From: Planctomycetota bacterium
Lineage (GTDB): Bacteria; Planctomycetota; UBA8742; UBA2392
NCBI GenBank assembly: GCA_019912315.1
Contig: JAIOJA010000009.1
Coordinates: 1 to 55,482 of the forward strand
DNA length: 55,482 nucleotides
Direction: 5' to 3'
Each line of letters begins with the position of its first letter. Position 1 is the first letter of the stretch. The position numbers and the translations under genes are program-made. The notes below the pieces were generated by a model. That model was not told where the DNA came from. It searched no databases and saw nothing but the letters and a program-made list of their open reading frames with translations. Shown one piece after another: positions 25,898 through 34,284 of this stretch.

Positions 25898-27283
25898 CTA
25901 CGCCATGGTCTGATCTGGTGCTTTTGCCGCTGCTTCGGCAAGCAGGGCGTCCAAGTCAGCGCCTTTGAGCCACGCGTCCGTGGCATCCGCAACTGACTGG
26001 ACAAACGACCTGATGGCTTCGCCAGATGCTTGAAGAGCCTTTTCTGCGAGATCCGGCGTGTCATCTTCGGGACCACGCACACCAGGAACACTCACAGTCA
26101 TCCGGGCCACGGTCAGGGTCCCTTCCTTTCCGTGCCAGCTGTTGTTGTCGATGTGCTTCCGAATCCCGCTCGTGATCGCCTTGTCAGCATCGCTCTTCGC
26201 TGCTTTCGGGAATGAACTTCCGATGCCCAGTCGCACCTCGGTCTTCTCTGACCAGGGGCGGTCGATCCAGATCGCCAACCAGAACACTTCACTTCCGCTC
26301 GGCCACGTCTGCGTGACCCGCTGGAAGACCTTGCGGGAGTAGTAGCATAGCTGCGCGTTTCCACTCGTGCGTCTCCAGGTCTCTGGCGAAAGCAACGGCT
26401 CGCTGTCTGCCGGCTCCAGCAGTTCCGTGACTTTGACGATGAACTCCGATGCGCCGTACTTTCGGCGCCCTTTGCGCTCAATCCCAAGGGCCCTCAGTGG
26501 AGCCGCAAATCGATCCAGGGCGGCACTGAACTCCGTTGATTCTTCGCTTTGAGCGTACTTTGCAAGCGTCGTAATCTCGGGCGCGAACAGGCTCTGCAAC
26601 TCGGCCGCTTCTGGCGGCTGCGGATCGAGGATCGAGTCGACTGCATCCAGGAGTGCGTTTGCCACGCTGTCCATCCTCCGGGTCGAACCGGCATGCCATT
26701 GAAGTTCTTCCAGCCAGTCCCGGTAAGCTTCAAACGACAAACTGCGGAACCGGTCGTCTTGAGGGGCTGCCGAGCCCGGCGCCAGGTACACCAGGAAAGG
26801 CGCGATGTCGCCGGCTCGCGCCGCTGCCCAGTCTGCATAGTCGCTTGTCTGGCGATCCTGTTCGCCAGCGTCAATCTTGTACTCGACAACGAGCAACGGT
26901 CGATCTTTGCCATCTTCATCGGCATAGAACGTCACAACGTCCAAACGCCGCCCGGTCTCGATGGTGTGCTCGGCCGTGGTTACCGCAGAATCAAGCTGAA
27001 CGCCCTCAATCCTCGTCGGATCTGGAATCTGGCCGATATCCGAGCCCAACTTGTTTCCGATGTTCCGCCACACCATGTGCAGGAACGACTTGAGCAGGTC
27101 TGCTCCCATCCCGTGTTCCGCCTCGGGATTGAGCAGCCAAGCCAGCGCCTTGGTGTGGTAGATCTCGCGACGGTGGATACCCAGCACTTCGAGAATGCCA
27201 ACGTCGTCGATTCGCGTCTGCAGGTCGCGAAACTCGGGTGCGCTAAGAATCTTGTTCAGCGCGAGACGTACGTACTGATCCAT
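25898..27283 (-). CDS. PD-(D/E)XK nuclease-family protein (PDDEXK_4-like)
   Basis: 461 residues. The N-terminal half has the family pattern REIYHTKALAWLLNPEAEHGMG (about 38-59), then the nuclease core: RRLDVVTF near 110 supplies the Asp, LLVVEYKIDAGEQDRQTSDYADW near 128-150 supplies the E-x-K, and a conserved Gln/Tyr segment follows. The C-terminal half (about 260-461) lacks recognised motifs and contains KVFQRVTQTWPSGSEVFWLAIW. Members are common in defence and phage-linked loci, usually as lone genes. It converges on the small helical gene with a 5-bp gap. DNA cleavage is inferred from the motif. Confidence 0.75.
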   Translation of the reverse strand: MDQYVRLALNKILSAPEFRDLQTRIDDVGILEVLGIHRREIYHTKALAWLLNPEAEHGMGADLLKSFLHMVWRNIGNKLGSDIGQIPDPTRIEGVQLDSAVTTAEHTIETGRRLDVVTFYADEDGKDRPLLVVEYKIDAGEQDRQTSDYADWAAARAGDIAPFLVYLAPGSAAPQDDRFRSLSFEAYRDWLEELQWHAGSTRRMDSVANALLDAVDSILDPQPPEAAELQSLFAPEITTLAKYAQSEESTEFSAALDRFAAPLRALGIERKGRRKYGASEFIVKVTELLEPADSEPLLSPETWRRTSGNAQLCYYSRKVFQRVTQTWPSGSEVFWLAIWIDRPWSEKTEVRLGIGSSFPKAAKSDADKAITSGIRKHIDNNSWHGKEGTLTVARMTVSVPGVRGPEDDTPDLAEKALQASGEAIRSFVQSVADATDAWLKGADLDALLAEAAAKAPDQTMA

Positions 27284-27744
27284 TACTTGGCTCCCAGCCG
27301 GAAGACAGCAGGTCCGTGTCTCCGTTTTACCGTGACTTCAAGAATTGGAGCGCCCAGCTTCGTTACGAGTACAAGCACGGTAGCATGGGAAGGACTCGCT
27401 GGCTTGGCTTCTACTTCGTCGACACGCGGCCAGGCGTGATGGCGGCTATTCCCTGCGCAAATGAGAGGTCTGCCACCGGCCCGTGTTCGTGCGTGGGACT
27501 TCGGCGCCTCTGAGCGCTTGGCGCGTCACGCGGTGCACGACAAGCGCCGTGCCGTCGAGCACGTCCGCTAGGCGAGGACTCGTAGGACTCGGCTTGGCTC
27601 GTGGACCCGCACAATAGGGATGGGAGCCTCGTGAACTCACGAGGGCGGGGTTGGCACTTACAGCCCGCGTCTCAAAAAGCCGCCGCCGTTTACTAATTCC
27701 CCACCGGCGTTAGTCTTGTCATGTCCTTACATAGCGGGAGAGGC
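27284..27744. other. Divergent intergenic region with one palindrome
   Basis: 461 bp between the nuclease gene (minus) and rmuC (plus). No convincing frame with a ribosome site was found. An 18-bp inverted repeat (arms 27627-27634 and 27637-27644, AC spacer) lies about 100 bp upstream of rmuC and could be an operator. Confidence 0.45.
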
Positions 27745-29145
27745 ATGGATCCCACACTAGCGTTGGGCTTGGGGTTAGTTGTTGGCGCGGCTGCTGGCGC
27801 TGCCGGCGCCGGGTACGCCGTGTTCTATACCCTTCGAGAGCGACTGAACGCCAAGGACAGTGAGATCGCGATTCGCCATGAAGAGTACTCCCGCGAAGCC
27901 CAGATGGCGGTCGACGCGCATGAGCGCGAGTTGAGCCAGGTCAATCGTTCTCATCACCAACTCGCGAAGCAGTGGCAGCAAGAGAAGGCCGAGCTCCAAC
28001 GTGCCGCGAATCGCGACATTGCCTCCAAAGACCGAGAGATCGAGATTCTCAAGGAAAGCGCCCGACGTCAGCTGGCCATCGAAGAGAAGGCTCACAAGCA
28101 AACCCGTGAGAATTTCGAGTCCCAGCTGAAGGCGCTTCGCGAGGATGAAGCCAGACTGCAAAACAGTTTTGCGAAGCTGTCGGCTGAGTCTCTGGAAAGC
28201 AATAGCACCAAGTTCCTGGGGCTTGCCGACCTCAAGATCAAGCCACTGATTGAGCTGCAGAATCGACTCGAAGCCGAGATCAAGGATCTGGAGCAGAAGC
28301 GCGAGAACGCATACGCGAAGCTGACTCAGACGACGACTTCCCTGACTGAGAACACGCTCGCTCTAAATCGCCTGCTTTCTACATCAAACCTACGGGGCGG
28401 CTGGGGCGAGATCCAGTTGCGGCGCGTGGTCGAACTCGCTGGTCTTGCTGAACACGTGGATTTTGAACGACAAGTCGCCGGCGACGGTATTCAACCAGAC
28501 ATGGTTGTCGGGCTGCCGGGGCGCCGTGAGATCGTAGTGGACTCCAAAGCACCTCTCGAATCCTACCGCCTATCTCTACAGGCTGAATCTGAACGCGAAG
28601 CAGCGGAACTTCTGCAAAAGCACGCCAAGACCGTGCGTACTCATCTGGACCTGTTGTCCAAGAAGGAGTACCAGACGCAGTTCGACTCGCTTGAGTTTGT
28701 TGTCGTCTTCATCCCGGTTGAGGCCGCCTATTACGCGGCACTCAAGGTTGACCCCGAGTTGATCGATTTCCAAGCGAAGAAGCGCATCTTGGTCACCGGT
28801 CCCGTTACCTTGCTCGCGGTTCTCAAGGCAGTCGCCTACAGCTGGCGTGAAGTAAGCATGGTTGAGAACGCCACAAAGATCGGCGAGCTTGCCGAGGAGT
28901 TCCACAGACGGCTCAAGAAGTTCGCCGAGCACCTCGACAAGGTTGGCAAGGAACTCAACCAGACGGTAAAGGCGCACGGGGACGCTATCGGATCGTTCGA
29001 GCGAATGCTCATGCCACAGGCACGCAACCTGGAACGCTACCTTGCCACGGAAGCAGACAAGCTGGTGGGCGAGCCAAGGCACGTCGAAGAGGAGATAAGG
29101 GTGTTAGGCCTCGGCCAAGACGGCGAATCGAGTGAGACCACGTAA
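27745..29145 (+). CDS. rmuC: RmuC-family DNA recombination protein
   Basis: 466 residues from ATG 27745, preceded by GGGAGAGG; an ATG at 27721 has no ribosome site. An N-terminal transmembrane helix (LALGLGLVVGAAAGAAGAGY) and a long coiled coil (about 30-210) are followed by the RmuC domain with RGGWGEIQLRRVVELAGL, VDSKAPLESYR, VVVFIPVEAAYYAAL and ILVTGPVTLLAVLKAVAYSW. RmuC limits rearrangement at inverted repeats and has a restriction-endonuclease-like fold. This copy lies inside the element, next to an AAA ATPase gene, so it may be a defence or recombination accessory rather than the housekeeping gene. Confidence 0.9.
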   Translation: MDPTLALGLGLVVGAAAGAAGAGYAVFYTLRERLNAKDSEIAIRHEEYSREAQMAVDAHERELSQVNRSHHQLAKQWQQEKAELQRAANRDIASKDREIEILKESARRQLAIEEKAHKQTRENFESQLKALREDEARLQNSFAKLSAESLESNSTKFLGLADLKIKPLIELQNRLEAEIKDLEQKRENAYAKLTQTTTSLTENTLALNRLLSTSNLRGGWGEIQLRRVVELAGLAEHVDFERQVAGDGIQPDMVVGLPGRREIVVDSKAPLESYRLSLQAESEREAAELLQKHAKTVRTHLDLLSKKEYQTQFDSLEFVVVFIPVEAAYYAALKVDPELIDFQAKKRILVTGPVTLLAVLKAVAYSWREVSMVENATKIGELAEEFHRRLKKFAEHLDKVGKELNQTVKAHGDAIGSFERMLMPQARNLERYLATEADKLVGEPRHVEEEIRVLGLGQDGESSETT

Positions 29146-29261
29146 GTGTAGGGCCAGAGTAGATGAGACTCGCGACTGAAGTTGACGGGCCATGCAACTG
29201 CGGCATGGCGGGATGAGGATATGCGATGCTGCAAGCCTTGCTTTAGATCCCTGAGGACCAG

Positions 29262-31619
29262 ATGGGCAAGAACCTCAAGAAGATCGCCAGCCTCAAGGGC
29301 TGCGGAGCGTTTGTCGATTTCAAGTGGGACGACACGGTTGGCGCCAACGTCTGTCTCAAGCGCCGCAACATCTTCTTTGGCTGGAACGGCAGCGGCAAGA
29401 CCACTATGTCGCGCATCTTCCGCGTCGTCGAGAACTGGCAATCGGACAAGCCCGTAGCCAACATCCTGCCGGCAGGATGGGATGTGAAGCTGCAAGTGGA
29501 AGGCGACAACGCCTTCAAACTGAAGCAGGACAAGATCGACAAGCTCCCGCCCGTTTTCGTATTCAATCGTGACTTTGTCCAAGAGTCCGTCGTCGGCACG
29601 CCTGGTCCACTGTCACCGATTGTCACCCTCGGCAAGGACAGCGCCGATGACGCTGCAAAACTCAAGAGGCTTGAGGAGGAGCGTGCGGAGGTTGAACGGA
29701 AGGACACAGCTACGATTCAGAAACAGGCCGACGAGAAGCGCGACTGGGACTCCATGTGCTCGGCGGGTGCAAAGGACATCAAGACTAAGCTGGGCGAACG
29801 CGGTGTCACGGAGTTCCGGAACTTTGAGCGCGACCACTTCAAGGCCCGACTTGAGCCGTTTGCGAAGGAGCCAAGCAAGTTCGCAGCCGCACGGCTCACC
29901 GAGCAAGAGTTGACCAGACAACTGGCCACCGTATCAGCAGAGGAACGACAGCCGGTCTCTCGTCTTCCCATGAGCACCGACGATCTCGCCGCGACACTTG
30001 GCACCGTTGCTGAAGTCTGCGGCCGCTCTGTCGTGGTAGCGGCAATTCAATCCCTGGAGAACACGCCGGATGTGGAAGCGTGGATTCGCAACGGCCTTAC
30101 CCTGCATCAGAAGCACGCGGCAAAGGACTGCTTCTACTGTGGCCAGGAACTTCCGGAAGGCAGAACCTTTGCCTTGGAGAAGCACTTTGATGCCGCCTAC
30201 GACCAGTTGTTGACGGATATTGACACTGCCTCGGCCAAGCTGAAGGCGGCCAAGAACGCAGACGACGACCTGAGCAGAGTGGTCCCGGCACCAGACGCCA
30301 TTCTCGCGCCCCTCCGCGACGAGTACACAACTGCAAGCGCCAAACTCAACAAGCAGATCGCGACTCGTGTGAAAATCATTGACCAGGCTACCGAGCACCT
30401 CGCCACGAGACAGAAGCAGCCTTTGAAGAACTTCATGCTGACCGTACCTAGCGTCTCTTCGCTGGAGATCGAGGCAGTAAACGGGCTCATCGACAAGCAC
30501 AATCAGGGAGTCTCAGATCACCGGAAGCTGGTCAAGGACGCGTCCGACAAAGTCGCTGATCACGTATTGAGCGAGTACGAAGAAGCGTGGGTCGCGCATG
30601 TGGCCGCCAGCAAGGCACACGTAAAGGAAAGAGAGAAGCTCACGATCCAGGGAGACGGCCTAGATGACCAGATTGCCGAACTCCGCAAGTTGGTGGAGGG
30701 CCACGACAAGACCGCTACTGAGTTGAACAGCGACCTAAAAGATTACCTCGGCCACGACGACCTTACGTTGGCGGCAGTGCCCGAAGGCTACAAGCTGCTG
30801 CGGCGCGGGGACGTTGCGAAGGCGGAATCACTCAGTGAGGGCGAAAAGACGGCGTTGGCCGTGCTCTACTTTCTGCGCCGTCTTGATCCCAACGCAAAAG
30901 GCGTAGATCGGACCAACTCTTTGATCGTGGTTGACGACCCGATATCGAGCCTCGATTCCAACGCGCTTTATGCGGCGATCACCTTTGTCTGCCACAGGCT
31001 AGAAGATGCCGGGCAGGTAATCCTCATGACGCACAGTTTTACAGCCTTCCGCGAGTGGAAAAAGTGGTGCAAGACGAGAGCGCTTGAAGGTGGCGGGGCC
31101 AGCTTTCAATGCCGGTCGATCACAGTTGATGGTCAGCGGTGCTCCACCATTGGCGCAGTCGATCAACTGCTGGAGAACTACGAGTCTGAGTACCACTACT
31201 TGTTCCACTACGTGGTCAAGGCCAGCGAAGCACCTCTGGCGGCGCACGAGTTGCTTCCGTTGGCCAACGTCGCCCGCCGAGTACTGGAGGCATTCCTGGC
31301 ATTCCGCCGTCCCCGTCCCAGCGAAGGCGAAGGTATCGGTCACGGCAAACGCAGCATGGACCTCGATCTGGTCCAGTTCAAACCCAAGCTCCCAGATGTC
31401 TCGCTGAGCCAGCTGTCGCGGCTAGAGCGCTTCGTCAATACGTTCTCGCACAACGACAGTGTCACCGTTCCCGGCTCTGAACGTACCCCAACAGGAGAGT
31501 CCGATCAGGTTGCAGGGATCCTGCTTGCCTTCATGGCCGGCCTAGACCCAGATCACGTGGCGGAAATGAAGTCACTGATCGCCCCACTCCCGACAACTGC
31601 TGCTCAAGGTGCGCCATAA
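29262..31619 (+). CDS. AAA_13 ATPase with zinc hook, PrrC/RloC-like (putative anticodon nuclease)
   Basis: 785 residues with a GAGG site before ATG 29262. The Walker A GWNGSGKTT is at 40-48, an ABC signature LSEGEKTALA near 523 and a Walker B VVDDPISSLD near 555, so the ATPase is split by a long coiled-coil insert. CFYCG near 289 is a CxxC zinc hook, as in RloC and Rad50. The C-terminal part resembles the PrrC/RloC nuclease region: RRVLEAF (R-x3-E) near 672 and NTFSH near 729. The E-to-His spacing (54) is longer than I recall for PrrC, so nuclease activity is only suggested. RloC-type proteins cleave tRNA upon DNA damage or phage infection. It sits 116 bp after rmuC. Confidence 0.75.
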   Translation: MGKNLKKIASLKGCGAFVDFKWDDTVGANVCLKRRNIFFGWNGSGKTTMSRIFRVVENWQSDKPVANILPAGWDVKLQVEGDNAFKLKQDKIDKLPPVFVFNRDFVQESVVGTPGPLSPIVTLGKDSADDAAKLKRLEEERAEVERKDTATIQKQADEKRDWDSMCSAGAKDIKTKLGERGVTEFRNFERDHFKARLEPFAKEPSKFAAARLTEQELTRQLATVSAEERQPVSRLPMSTDDLAATLGTVAEVCGRSVVVAAIQSLENTPDVEAWIRNGLTLHQKHAAKDCFYCGQELPEGRTFALEKHFDAAYDQLLTDIDTASAKLKAAKNADDDLSRVVPAPDAILAPLRDEYTTASAKLNKQIATRVKIIDQATEHLATRQKQPLKNFMLTVPSVSSLEIEAVNGLIDKHNQGVSDHRKLVKDASDKVADHVLSEYEEAWVAHVAASKAHVKEREKLTIQGDGLDDQIAELRKLVEGHDKTATELNSDLKDYLGHDDLTLAAVPEGYKLLRRGDVAKAESLSEGEKTALAVLYFLRRLDPNAKGVDRTNSLIVVDDPISSLDSNALYAAITFVCHRLEDAGQVILMTHSFTAFREWKKWCKTRALEGGGASFQCRSITVDGQRCSTIGAVDQLLENYESEYHYLFHYVVKASEAPLAAHELLPLANVARRVLEAFLAFRRPRPSEGEGIGHGKRSMDLDLVQFKPKLPDVSLSQLSRLERFVNTFSHNDSVTVPGSERTPTGESDQVAGILLAFMAGLDPDHVAEMKSLIAPLPTTAAQGAP

Positions 31620-31783
31620 CCAGTCTCACCGCCCGATGCCGCCGCCGGGTCTTAGACGCAGTCTTTGGAGGCCTCGTCGCTTGAGAATCAAGTGCTCCCA
31701 GTAGAAAGTAACCAGCAAGATTAGCCCCCGCCCTCAAGACATTTGGTGGTGGAATGGCTTTCTCCACGAGCTAAACGAAAAGA

Positions 31784-31802
31784 GAAGGGGTCAGCCCCCT
31801 TC
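31784..31802 (-). terminator. Hairpin at the end of the 40-residue gene
   Basis: 7-bp arms (31784-31790 and 31796-31802) with a 5-nt loop. Read on the minus strand, TCTTTTCGTTT follows. The hairpin spans the stop codon at 31791-31793. It would end the minus-strand replication/recombination run. Confidence 0.6.
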
Positions 31803-31913
31803 CCTATCTCCGTCGTCGGTCTTGCGTCGTGTCAGTGTGTCAAGAGCAACCGCCAACAACGCTGGACCGAACGTAGCCAGAAACGCGAAGACTTCTTTCC
31901 ATACTCGTTTCAT
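31791..31913 (-). CDS. Tiny membrane protein coupled to the RecB-like nuclease
   Basis: 40 residues, starting MKRVWKEVFAFLATFGPALL and ending in a charged tail. A single hydrophobic helix spans about residues 8-26. The ATG shares bases with the nuclease stop (4-bp ATGA overlap), and a terminator hairpin covers its own stop. The compact arrangement is the main reason for calling it. Unknown family; it may be a small lysis- or holin-like or regulatory peptide. Confidence 0.5.
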   Translation of the reverse strand: MKRVWKEVFAFLATFGPALLAVALDTLTRRKTDDGDREGG

Positions 31914-32704
31914 GGCCGGCCGCCTTTCTGCCCGCAGCAGTCGCGGTACTCGCAGCCAGCGCACATGAATCCGCGTATGCGGGGATACACCCCGTGCTGT
32001 CTTGCGGTTTCTACATCGTCGATGGTCTGGATTAGCTCGACGCGGTCGTTGGCATCACGCACGACCGGGATAATCTTGAACTGCGGCTTTTTCGTCTTGA
32101 GCAGCAACCAGTATTCAAAATCCACCTTGCCGTATGCACCGCACAGGTACTCAGCCGCCGCGAGATAGACTGTCGGCTGCTGGTCGTAGTCGATGCGGTC
32201 CGGGCCGTAGGTTGACGCTGCCGTTTTGATGTCCACGACGCGATAGCGGCCGTTGCCTTCATCGAGGATCAGGTCGATGACGCCGTTGACGGTCCTGTCG
32301 GGGGCGATCTCAAACTCGAACGGTACTTCGGTGCCGACGACCCGGATGCCTCGATCCACTTCGTCTAGGAAGACCGCAATCATGGCCTCACCTTTTTCGA
32401 TCATGTCGGTCTGGTTCGTTTTGCCCCAGTCCATGGGCACGTGCATGTCCTCGGCCAGTTTCACGCTGTCCGTGAAGGCCCGGTGGAATGCGCCGTGGAC
32501 TTCGTCGCTGCTTGGCGGTGCGCCAACCTTGAGCCCTTCAAAGAACAGCTCGCAGGCTTCGTGGATGGCTGTACCGAACACCAGCGCGACCGCTGTACGT
32601 TCTTCCGGCGCGTCATCAACGTAGCGCAGTCGGTACTTTCTTGGGCAGCGCAGCCAGGTGCTGAGTTTGCTGTAGCTGGTGCGGGTGCCGAGCTTCGTAG
32701 TCAT
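31910..32704 (-). CDS. RecB/Cas4-like PD-(D/E)XK exonuclease
   Basis: 264 residues from ATG 32704, which has a GGGAGAA ribosome site; longer starts lack one. Features in order: SYSKLSTWLRCPRKYRLRY near 10-28 with a conserved Cys; FGTAIHEACELFFEG; the Asp motif GVIDLIL near 138; the E/D-x-K motif VVDIKTA near 155; YLAAAEYL near 175; and a C-terminal CAGCEYRDCC near 250. N- plus C-terminal cysteines suggest a 4Fe-4S cluster as in Cas4 and AddB. Phage and mobile elements use such enzymes for DNA end processing and recombination. No CRISPR array or cas genes are present, so Cas4 itself is excluded. Confidence 0.85.
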   Translation of the reverse strand: MTTKLGTRTSYSKLSTWLRCPRKYRLRYVDDAPEERTAVALVFGTAIHEACELFFEGLKVGAPPSSDEVHGAFHRAFTDSVKLAEDMHVPMDWGKTNQTDMIEKGEAMIAVFLDEVDRGIRVVGTEVPFEFEIAPDRTVNGVIDLILDEGNGRYRVVDIKTAASTYGPDRIDYDQQPTVYLAAAEYLCGAYGKVDFEYWLLLKTKKPQFKIIPVVRDANDRVELIQTIDDVETARQHGVYPRIRGFMCAGCEYRDCCGQKGGRP

Positions 32705-32768
32705 GTGGATTCTCCCGCAGAGACCGGCCGTGATCGGCCAGCCCCTGCATTGGGGAACCGGCTTTCGC

Positions 32769-33239
32769 CTAGTTCCTGGTTTCATTGAATTCGTCGATCA
32801 ACCCAGCCGCGTCGGACTTGCTCAGGCTGCTGAGCACTAGCCCGCGTTCGCGGTTGAGCCAATCACGGGTCTCCTCGGCAGACAGGTTCCGCTTGCGACG
32901 GGCCAGCGCGAGCAAGTACGACACCTGCTTTTTCGTGGCCGGCTCGCCCATGTTGGCAATCCGGTTGGTCGGCTCGGCGGTCTGCCTCGTCTGCCGCTTG
33001 GCGTTGCTACCGTTTCGGCCGTTGCCGTTGTGCCCATTGCCGCCGGATTTGTGGCCGTTGGCAATCTGTTCGTCCACGGCGGACTTCAGGTCGTTCCACA
33101 GCGCACCCAGTGCGGCCTTGAGTGCGTCGCCCTGGATGTTGTCCGCCACCTCGACTTCTGCTGAAGCGTGGAAGCTTTCGCTGCTGTACTCCTGCGGGCC
33201 GGGAACTTTCAGCCCGTATGACGCGTGAAGTTTGATCAC
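32769..33239 (-). CDS. Unknown phage-type protein, possible recombination accessory
   Basis: 156 residues. The N-terminal half (about 1-70) starts MIKLHASYGLKVPG. A Gly/Asn/His-rich flexible linker follows (about 62-80), then a C-terminal helical module (KKQVSYLLALARRKRNLSAEE...LSSLSKSDAAGLIDEF). That C-terminal pattern is often found at the end of phage-encoded DNA-binding or annealing proteins. It lies between the nuclease and the clamp genes on the same strand, consistent with a DNA replication/recombination set. No specific function is assigned. Confidence 0.6.
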   Translation of the reverse strand: MIKLHASYGLKVPGPQEYSSESFHASAEVEVADNIQGDALKAALGALWNDLKSAVDEQIANGHKSGGNGHNGNGRNGSNAKRQTRQTAEPTNRIANMGEPATKKQVSYLLALARRKRNLSAEETRDWLNRERGLVLSSLSKSDAAGLIDEFNETRN

Positions 33240-33280
33240 GTTGGTTCTCCTTGATTGGTGAAGGGGCGGGGCCCCGGATA

Positions 33281-33309
33281 CAAAAACACGCCGGCGAGAA
33301 CCCGGCGTG
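33281..33309 (-). terminator. Intrinsic terminator after the sliding clamp gene
   Basis: 8-bp arms (33287-33294 and 33302-33309), 7-nt loop, followed on the minus strand by TTTTTG. Confidence 0.75.
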
Positions 33310-33334
33310 GAGGTGCGTCATCGGTGTCATCGCG

Positions 33335-34129
33335 TCATGCGGAGGCGTGTTCAGGCAGCGGCGGTAAAGCCGTGAAGGCCTCGAAAGCCTCAGCCATCTC
33401 GGTCTCCGTCGGCTCCCAGGCCTCGGCATCTTCTTCTGCGTCTTTGTCCGCCTCTTCGTCAGGGTCTACCGGAGCCGCCACGGGCGGGCCTTCGTTGCGC
33501 AGGGCCGCCAGCTTGTCCGAGACGTGGTCTTCGGGTTTGTCGACCTGTACAGGCATCACGAGCATTGCTGTGCCGTCCTTGCAGCTCATGCCGACGGCCT
33601 GCTGGTCGTCGATAACGCGGATGGTGACGACGTCTTCGTCAGTGGCACCCTTCAACGCCTTCAGCGACCTCAGCAGCGTGTCGATGTTGACGCTGATGAC
33701 GTGAGCCTTCTTGTAGTCCGGGATCACCACCGCCACATCGGGGTACTGGCCCTCGGCCTGCTGGCACGTCATCACCTGTGCGCCGGCCCCGTCCGTGGAG
33801 CCAAGCACGATGCTGCCCTTCTTGACTTCGGCGTGAATCAGGTTGAACGCAGGCAGCGTGGACTTGCGCCCTTTGCCGCTGACCATCGCTGCCGCTTTTG
33901 CAGCGTCGGCGGGATCGAGCAAAGCCAGCTTCGGCGGTTTCGCCTTGCTGTTGATGCCCTCGATCTTCGGCGCGTCGTTGGCATCGACCTCGGGGTAGGG
34001 CACGAACAGCAGGCTGTGACCGTCGGTGCTCAGCGTTCCGCGCTCCGTCAGTGCGATGGCGTTCAATGCGTAACGACCGCGATTCGCCGCCGCTACGTGG
34101 TGCTTCAGATTGGCTGTGTTCAGGTACAT
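33335..34129 (-). CDS. Beta sliding clamp-like protein, phage type
   Basis: 264 residues with an AGGAGG ribosome site 5 nt before ATG 34129. Short for a bacterial clamp (about 370), but with clamp features: ALTERGTLSTDGHSLLFVPYP near 25-46, VVIPDYKKAHVISVNIDTLLRSLKAL near 135-160, and VTIRVIDDQQAVGMSC then TAMLVMPV near 170-195. The last 60 residues are an acidic tail (DPDEEADKDAEEDAEAWEP). Phage- and plasmid-encoded clamps like this tether the polymerase. Its presence with DUF932 and a RecB-like nuclease suggests the element directs its own DNA synthesis. Confidence 0.7.
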   Translation of the reverse strand: MYLNTANLKHHVAAANRGRYALNAIALTERGTLSTDGHSLLFVPYPEVDANDAPKIEGINSKAKPPKLALLDPADAAKAAAMVSGKGRKSTLPAFNLIHAEVKKGSIVLGSTDGAGAQVMTCQQAEGQYPDVAVVIPDYKKAHVISVNIDTLLRSLKALKGATDEDVVTIRVIDDQQAVGMSCKDGTAMLVMPVQVDKPEDHVSDKLAALRNEGPPVAAPVDPDEEADKDAEEDAEAWEPTETEMAEAFEAFTALPPLPEHASA

Positions 34130-34146
34130 GAGTCCTCCTGGAATGT

Positions 34147-34170
34147 GAAAAGGACGGCCAAAGCCGCCCT
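34147..34170 (-). terminator. Intrinsic terminator after the DUF932 gene
   Basis: 8-bp arms with one internal mismatch (34151-34158 and 34163-34170), 4-nt loop, followed on the minus strand by TTTT. It lies about 115 bp after the DUF932 stop. Confidence 0.55.
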
Positions 34171-34284
34171 GAGAAGTAACGTGACGAACCGGGGTTCAGC
34201 ACGAATCGCGAAGAAATGGATTTGCTATCCGTACACTTGAGTGTCGAGAAGGCCGTTTTTGTCTGGGGTAGGTAGCGCTAACGA

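Noticed and set aside
31910..32704. Cas4 of a CRISPR system
   Set aside because: Cas4-like motifs and cysteines are present, but there are no CRISPR repeats or other cas genes in the window; a phage-type RecB nuclease fits better.
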